64,000 nucleotides of DNA from Liolophura sinensis. Its lineage: Eukaryota; Mollusca; Polyplacophora; Chitonida; Chitonidae. A program made the position numbers and the translations under genes. Every line of letters begins with the position of its first letter. The first letter of the stretch is position 1. The notes beneath the pieces were generated by a model that saw only the letters and a program-made list of their open reading frames with translations, ran no database searches and was not told the origin of the DNA. Below, piece after piece: positions 59,465-64,000 of this stretch. The DNA lies in the NCBI RefSeq assembly GCF_032854445.1, contig NC_088298.1, positions 15,985,504 through 16,049,503 of the forward strand, given 5' to 3'.

Positions 59465-60060
59465 GGAAGTCTGATAAAGATTTGGCGTTTATCTGGTCCA
59501 AAGTACTTAGGTTTCGTGTTGTTTTGAAGATTCATTTCAAAGAAATGTTTGATAATTTCAACAACTTTAGTAGGAAATTCATTATGAGCAAGCTTATCTT
59601 TGATCGGTTCTACTTCTTCTGCAAGTTTGACATATGAGTTGCAAATGTACCAGGCACAATTGAACAGGGTTTTCACGAGATTAAGTTTATATTTTCTGGG
59701 GACAAAAATACTCCAGTGTGTGTGTGTTTTCTATAAATAGTGATAGTAATAGTGGTAGTGCCTTCCTCTGTACGTTAAATGAGTATGTCCAAAAATGACA
59801 AAGCACGGTGAACCTCGTTATCACGACTAAACATTATATTATGATGACGTTGATTAAGAAATCCTGGCAAATCTAATGCACTACTAGCCTTCAGAAAAGA
59901 CAGAAGTGTGCCATCGGCATAACGTTTATAGGCAACAGGTCTGTTAACAGGACGAAGCTGAACATGAATAGATTCAATACGATCCATACAGACGTCAGCC
60001 AAAACTGGAGACAGCGGCGTATCCATGAAACTTTAATATTGGCCCTTCATCAAATATTCC
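59465..60060 (-). pseudogene. Penelope reverse transcriptase remnant
   Basis: Pieces in order: TPLSPVLADVCMDRIE (RT motif PLSPVLA), KRYADGTLLSFL (the YxDD box reads YADG, so a catalytic Asp is lost), FLNQRHHNIMFSRDNE and LSFLDILI. After a stop come IYRKHTHTGVFLSPEN and (shifted) the post-RT segment ending near IFIRLPYLG. These blocks follow Penelope RTs closely, with at least one internal stop and two frameshifts. Confidence 0.88.
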
Positions 60061-60136
60061 CAGTACACCAAAGCTATTATCGAGTAGTTCATTGTTATAG
60101 GGGATCGGTAAAAATTATTATCAGACCAAAACAAAA

Positions 60137-60401
60137 GTATTTATTTATTTATTTGATTGGTGTTTTACGCCATACTCAAGAATATTTCACTTATACGACG
60201 GCGGCCAGCATGGTGGTGGGAAGAAACCAAGCAGATCCCGAGGGAAACCCACGACAATCCGCAGGTTGCTGGCAGACCTTCCCACGTACGGCCGGAGAGG
60301 AAGCCAGCGTGAGCTGGACTTGAACTCACAGCGACCACATTGGTGAGAGACTCCTGGGTTATTACGCTGCGCAAGCGCGCTGACGAACTGAGCCACGGAG
60401 C
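60137..60401 (-). mobile_element. SINE-A copy, full length
   Basis: ATTTATTTATTTGATTGGTG tail, complete body, CTTGAACTCACAGCGACC (reverse B-box) and head CTGAGCCACGGAGCTC. It lies at the broken 5' side of the Penelope element. Confidence 0.95.
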
Positions 60402-60564
60402 TCAGTGGCTTTTATACAAAAGTATAAAATCCAAACAAAATCATGCCGGCTCGTTACATTGTTCAATCAAGAATGTGCAGCTTCCATGGACAATTAACCC
60501 CGTGGGATCTTTGATGGAAGAAGACTGAATGAATGCTTGAGGTTTTTCTTTTTTTCTTTCTTCA

Positions 60565-60888
60565 TTTTTCAGTTATATGACGACGAGGAGTCATTACAGT
60601 GTACTCTGTCTCCTTGTGACAGGACTAGTACATGCCATCAAATTGCTTCCGCCACTGAGGTATGATACCGAATACACCAGACATAACAACCAACTCAGTC
60701 ACATATAATGACCACCGGGGCCGACCACTGATGTATTCTGCTCTAATCGCTCAGTGCTGAGCGCCAAGGGAGGCAGAAACAAGTACCACAGTTTGGAGTC
60801 TTTGTATGACTCGACCCAGGTTTGATCCCTAGGTCTCCCGACTTCGAGGCCGACGATCTAACCATTAGGCCAGGGTCGCAGTCCTCAA
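60565..60888 (-). mobile_element. SINE-C copy, full length
   Basis: The minus strand starts GGACTGCGACCCTGGCCTAA TGGTTAGA (A-box), has a B-box-like GGGATCAAACCT, then TGGGTCGAGTCATAC. The 3' end ACTCCTCGTCGTCATATAAC resembles the 3' end of SINE-B, so SINE-B and SINE-C may share a tail. Confidence 0.82.
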
Positions 60889-62716
60889 GGAAGAAGAAAA
60901 GGACCTAGGACTTCTAGGCAAGCTTGACGTGACAGGTGATTTTACTTAGAGTTCTCCGGTGAGAGCCCGATAGGGGGAGAATACGTCCACGTCAAATTTC
61001 GTTGAGCCCCAAATGTTTTAAGTGTGGCCTTTTAAGCTCAGAATTTCCTGCGATATAATAATTAGGTATATTTAACATTATTGTATATAGCCTTAATTAA
61101 TGATATTAAAACCGTTTTTATTCAACAGGATATTATGTTTACTTTGGTACATTCAAAACGCGTCTTCCTTTTTATTTTGAAATACGATTGCTTTCTGGCT
61201 CTAAAATGTTTATCATATGGTTGAAATACTGTGAAATTCTGTGAAATACCGTGAAATACTGTGAAATACCGTGAAATACTGTCAGCGTGCATTGTTGGAC
61301 ACCTAGATGTGTCTTCCCAACATGAAACTATTTCTTCTTGTTCCAAGTTTGGTTATTTGGACAGTTTCGAAAATACGATCTGTCAGGTGCCTTCTTTGTA
61401 ACAGATGGCATGTTAACCGTTGTGACGCCTCGAGGAATTCTAGCGAACGATTTAGTAAGAAATCGCGTTAAAACAAATCGCTGTGTCCAGTGAAATCAAA
61501 CTAATGTTGCGAAATGGCCGAATTTTTGTTGTCAATTCAACCTTAAGACGTATCTATCCAATAATTGAAAAGAAGTTGACTCTGTGAGTCAGAGACTGCA
61601 ACTGAGGCCTTTGTCCACGTTGGCAGTTAAGACAATCGACTTTATCAAGGAAACGGATATCGTCAAAGCGAACTGGGTCAACTAATATATTGAGTGGGGG
61701 ACAATTAAATTCACTTCGTAATTATTGCTGAACGATTTTATGGAGTTTTGGCAGCCTTTTGATATAGCTGTCTAGATTATCTGTAAAGCTGCCCTTCACT
61801 TGCAATCAAAACTTCTTCATTAGTTTTGCGCTTCTTTCTTTCATTTATTCATATTATTTCCGTCTACAGTTTTCGAGTTGTTTTCGTGTATGTAGGATGA
61901 CAGCGTTTTATATCTAAGAGGCTGGCAAACATGTAATTTACGGAATACTGATTTGAATGTTTCTCATTTTAAAAAATCTAAGTGTTATTTATTGTTTCAT
62001 TTTCTACTTAATGACGTATATTTCAGGTACTAATTTAAAGCTGTGCTGCTATTTCCTTTAATTGAAAATCAGAACAAAGAGATGAGAAGGACGCAGAACA
62101 GGAAGATGACACTTCAAGCGATAAAGAAAGGGGTTGTTGAAAATCCACTTATCTAACAAAGAAATTATAATGCAATTAAAAGAAATTCTTATACATATAT
62201 TTTTATACAGAAAACATCATCTTGTCTTTTAGAAGTTCTGTTGCTAGCACCGGGAAATTTCACAGTTTTAATACAATCTTCATATCCTGCATATTAAATT
62301 TTCACATCCTCGAGCTTAATGGTTTTAGACTGGAGATTTCTGGCAAAAAATCCATATTTGTTAATAATCTGAATTTTACAGCATTTAGTAAATATCTGAC
62401 TCATATGTGTACTGTTTATAGTGTTATAATTATGTTAACGTTAGAAAAAGTTGTAAAGCGATCCGCCATGTAAATTGTAGGAGCTTTTTCACCGATTTTT
62501 AGCGATAACTCTTGCACACACAAGGCCAATAGTGTGTGAAAGTTAATTGTTTGCGCAATTGTAAATTTATTTCACCAGTTCGAATCTGATCTATTTTTTG
62601 TCAAAAATATAGTGTATTTAATGTGGCTCAAATTGTTTTTGCTCAGATTCGCTTTTATTCACTCAAATCCGGGTCATATTTATATTTTTTTTTTTATCTA
62701 AAGTAACTGATAAGGT
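60889..62716. other. no gene; 10-bp tandem repeat at 61224-61281
   Basis: GTGAAATACT / GTGAAATACC repeat about six times. The rest is AT-rich without supported coding; 61.8-62.7 kb is the most AT-rich part. Confidence 0.55.
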
Positions 62717-62900
62717 ATTTGATTTATGTAATTAGTGTTTTGAGCCATACATAAGAATATTTCATTTATATGAAGACAGTTTGCATTGTGGTAAATCGGA
62801 CAGAGCACGACCATCCCACGTACCACCGGAGGAAAAGTGCATATAAGCTGGTATTGAGCTCACAACGATAGCAGGCTTTTGGGTAATTCACCGTCTAAGA
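62717..62900 (-). mobile_element. SINE-A copy, old and diverged
   Basis: AATTAGTGTTTTGAGCCATA, AAGAATATTTCATTTATATG, CATCCCACGTACCACCGGAG and a reverse B-box remnant GAGCTCACAACG. Confidence 0.75.
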
Positions 62901-63830
62901 CGTGTTGCCTCGTCTCCATCCCTTACAGACATATTCCTCACTCATTGTGCGAAACAAATGTTGAATTCACCTCGGACAGTATATCTAGTTATTGCGCTGG
63001 AAAAGGTACTGCATAGATGTTGGACGGATCATGTATGGGCATGACTACATACTGTACTAGTAAATTCGACAACACTCTCTTCTAAAGGCGAGAAAAGATC
63101 CCTACAATTCTGATAGGGCTTTATCGACATGGTCAATAAAAATAACTAGGAGAGTCTAACGAAAAATTATAAAGAATTTAAAAATAAAAAGAAATAAGGG
63201 TTTAATGTCACTTAAAATTTCAGTGGTTTTTACCCTGAGGTTCATAATATTTCTTTTCTCTTTTTCACAATAAAATCTGGGTTTACTTTGTATGAGTATA
63301 TTTCGAGTTACTGTTATTACTAAGGCGGTCAAGAAATCAATATCTGTTTCACATGTAAGGTTATTGCCCGTCATGATTTCCCCCCATTTTTTTTCGGTCT
63401 GTTGATTAACAGAAAGATTTGACATGTGGTTGTTTGAGGTTGCTGTTTTAAACGATATTCAGATAATCGCGCATAGTCCATTTCTTGCTGACAAACGGAT
63501 AAATCCACAATAACTTGAAATTAGGTCACACTGATCGATTTTCGCTGCAACTAATTCTCTGGTCATTATCTGACGGGTGAACTCAACTATTCCCCGTTAT
63601 CCTCTTTAAAATTGAGCACTTCCGCTCCATTTGTGGAGGACTTCCGTAGTACTGCAAATGACTTTAGTGGTATTCTGACAGGTTTAGTGGCACACTTAAA
63701 GCAAAATACGCTTCTTGTTTCTAAATACTGACGTTCAGGAAAATTACGCTACCTGCCTAATAGCGCTTCTCAGACGTTGATTTATGAGAAATATAATAAT
63801 CTTTATAGAATTCGTAGAAATGTAACATGC
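62901..63830. other. no feature recognised
   Basis: AT-rich DNA; the 89-codon minus frame at 63.16-63.43 kb has no motif. Confidence 0.4.
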
Positions 63831-64000
63831 AATTTATTTATTTATTTATTTTTTTATTTATTTGAATGCTGCTTTATGCCGTACTCAAGGATATTTCACA
63901 TAAACGACGGCAGTCAGGCATTATGGTGGGAAGAAACCGAGCAGAGATCGAGGGAAACCCACGAGCTCACCTGTCAGATAATGACATCAGCAGGTTGCTG
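63831..64000 (-). mobile_element. SINE-A copy, cut by the window end
   Basis: Long ATTT tail, GCCGTACTCAAGGATATTTC and AGGCATTATGGTGGGAAGAA; a 22-base or so insertion (containing CTCACCTGTCAGATAATGAC) interrupts the body before CAGCAGGTTGCTG. Confidence 0.9.

Larger units (their letters stand above)
58440..60110 (-). mobile_element. Penelope-like retroelement, decayed
   Basis: Read on the minus strand from 60.1 to 58.4 kb: RT domain pieces, a post-RT region, a nested SINE-B (59165-59460), a GIY-YIG endonuclease remnant and a terminal-type sequence with a hammerhead-like motif. This order (RT, GIY-YIG, ribozyme in the terminal repeat) is that of canonical Penelope-like elements. Many frameshifts and stops show it is dead. 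Its 5' part is missing; a SINE-A lies just beyond at 60137. Confidence 0.88.

Overview
The window looks like nuclear DNA of a lophotrochozoan animal, most likely a mollusc. Three things suggest this: the only clear host gene is an oxytocin/vasopressin (conopressin)-type GPCR, that gene is split by introns, and the rest is AT-rich DNA full of tRNA-derived SINEs whose tails (a 'GTACGGCGTAAAACACC' core followed by AAATA repeats) are familiar from bivalve and gastropod genomes. The family names used here (SINE-A, SINE-B, SINE-C, DR1, DR2) are my own labels; no database was searched.

Layout. 0.8-1.9 kb: one coding exon (minus strand) of the receptor. It covers the N-terminus to the end of TM6 and has a good acceptor upstream and a good donor downstream; the TM7 exon is not seen and should lie off the left edge. 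2-16 kb: gene-free DNA with SINE-A copies, DR1/DR2 dispersed repeats, a split MITE and a SINE whose body has been amplified in tandem (8.2-8.9 kb). 16.2-19.5 kb: a SINE-B copy, a 61-bp higher-order satellite, its 37-bp parent array (interrupted by a SINE) and a decayed long-period array. 20.5-21.3 kb: a degenerate minisatellite and a palindromic MITE. 22-34 kb: repeat fragments, a 99-bp TA microsatellite and a 56-bp array also split by a SINE. 34.5-37.3 kb: two abutting satellites (30 bp, then 47 bp), then a decayed non-LTR retrotransposon RT fragment (37.4-38.1 kb). 43-49.6 kb: two diverged copies of a 1.6-1.7 kb segment about 5 kb apart, one of which carries a DR1 insertion. 53.6-54.9 kb: an exact 80-bp x 16 array that grew from inside a DR1 element. 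55.1-55.9 kb: a 0.4-kb tandem duplication. 58.4-60.1 kb: a decayed Penelope-like element with RT, GIY-YIG remnant and a hammerhead-ribozyme-like motif, with a nested SINE-B. 60.1-64 kb: more SINEs.

Apart from the receptor exon no host gene could be supported. Most other long reading frames are satellites without stop codons, SINE readings or unrecognised short frames. The best candidates for closer study are the hammerhead motif in the Penelope element, the DR1 element with its internal 80-bp expansion and an empty-site comparison in the segmental duplication, and the two satellites with a readable higher-order build.
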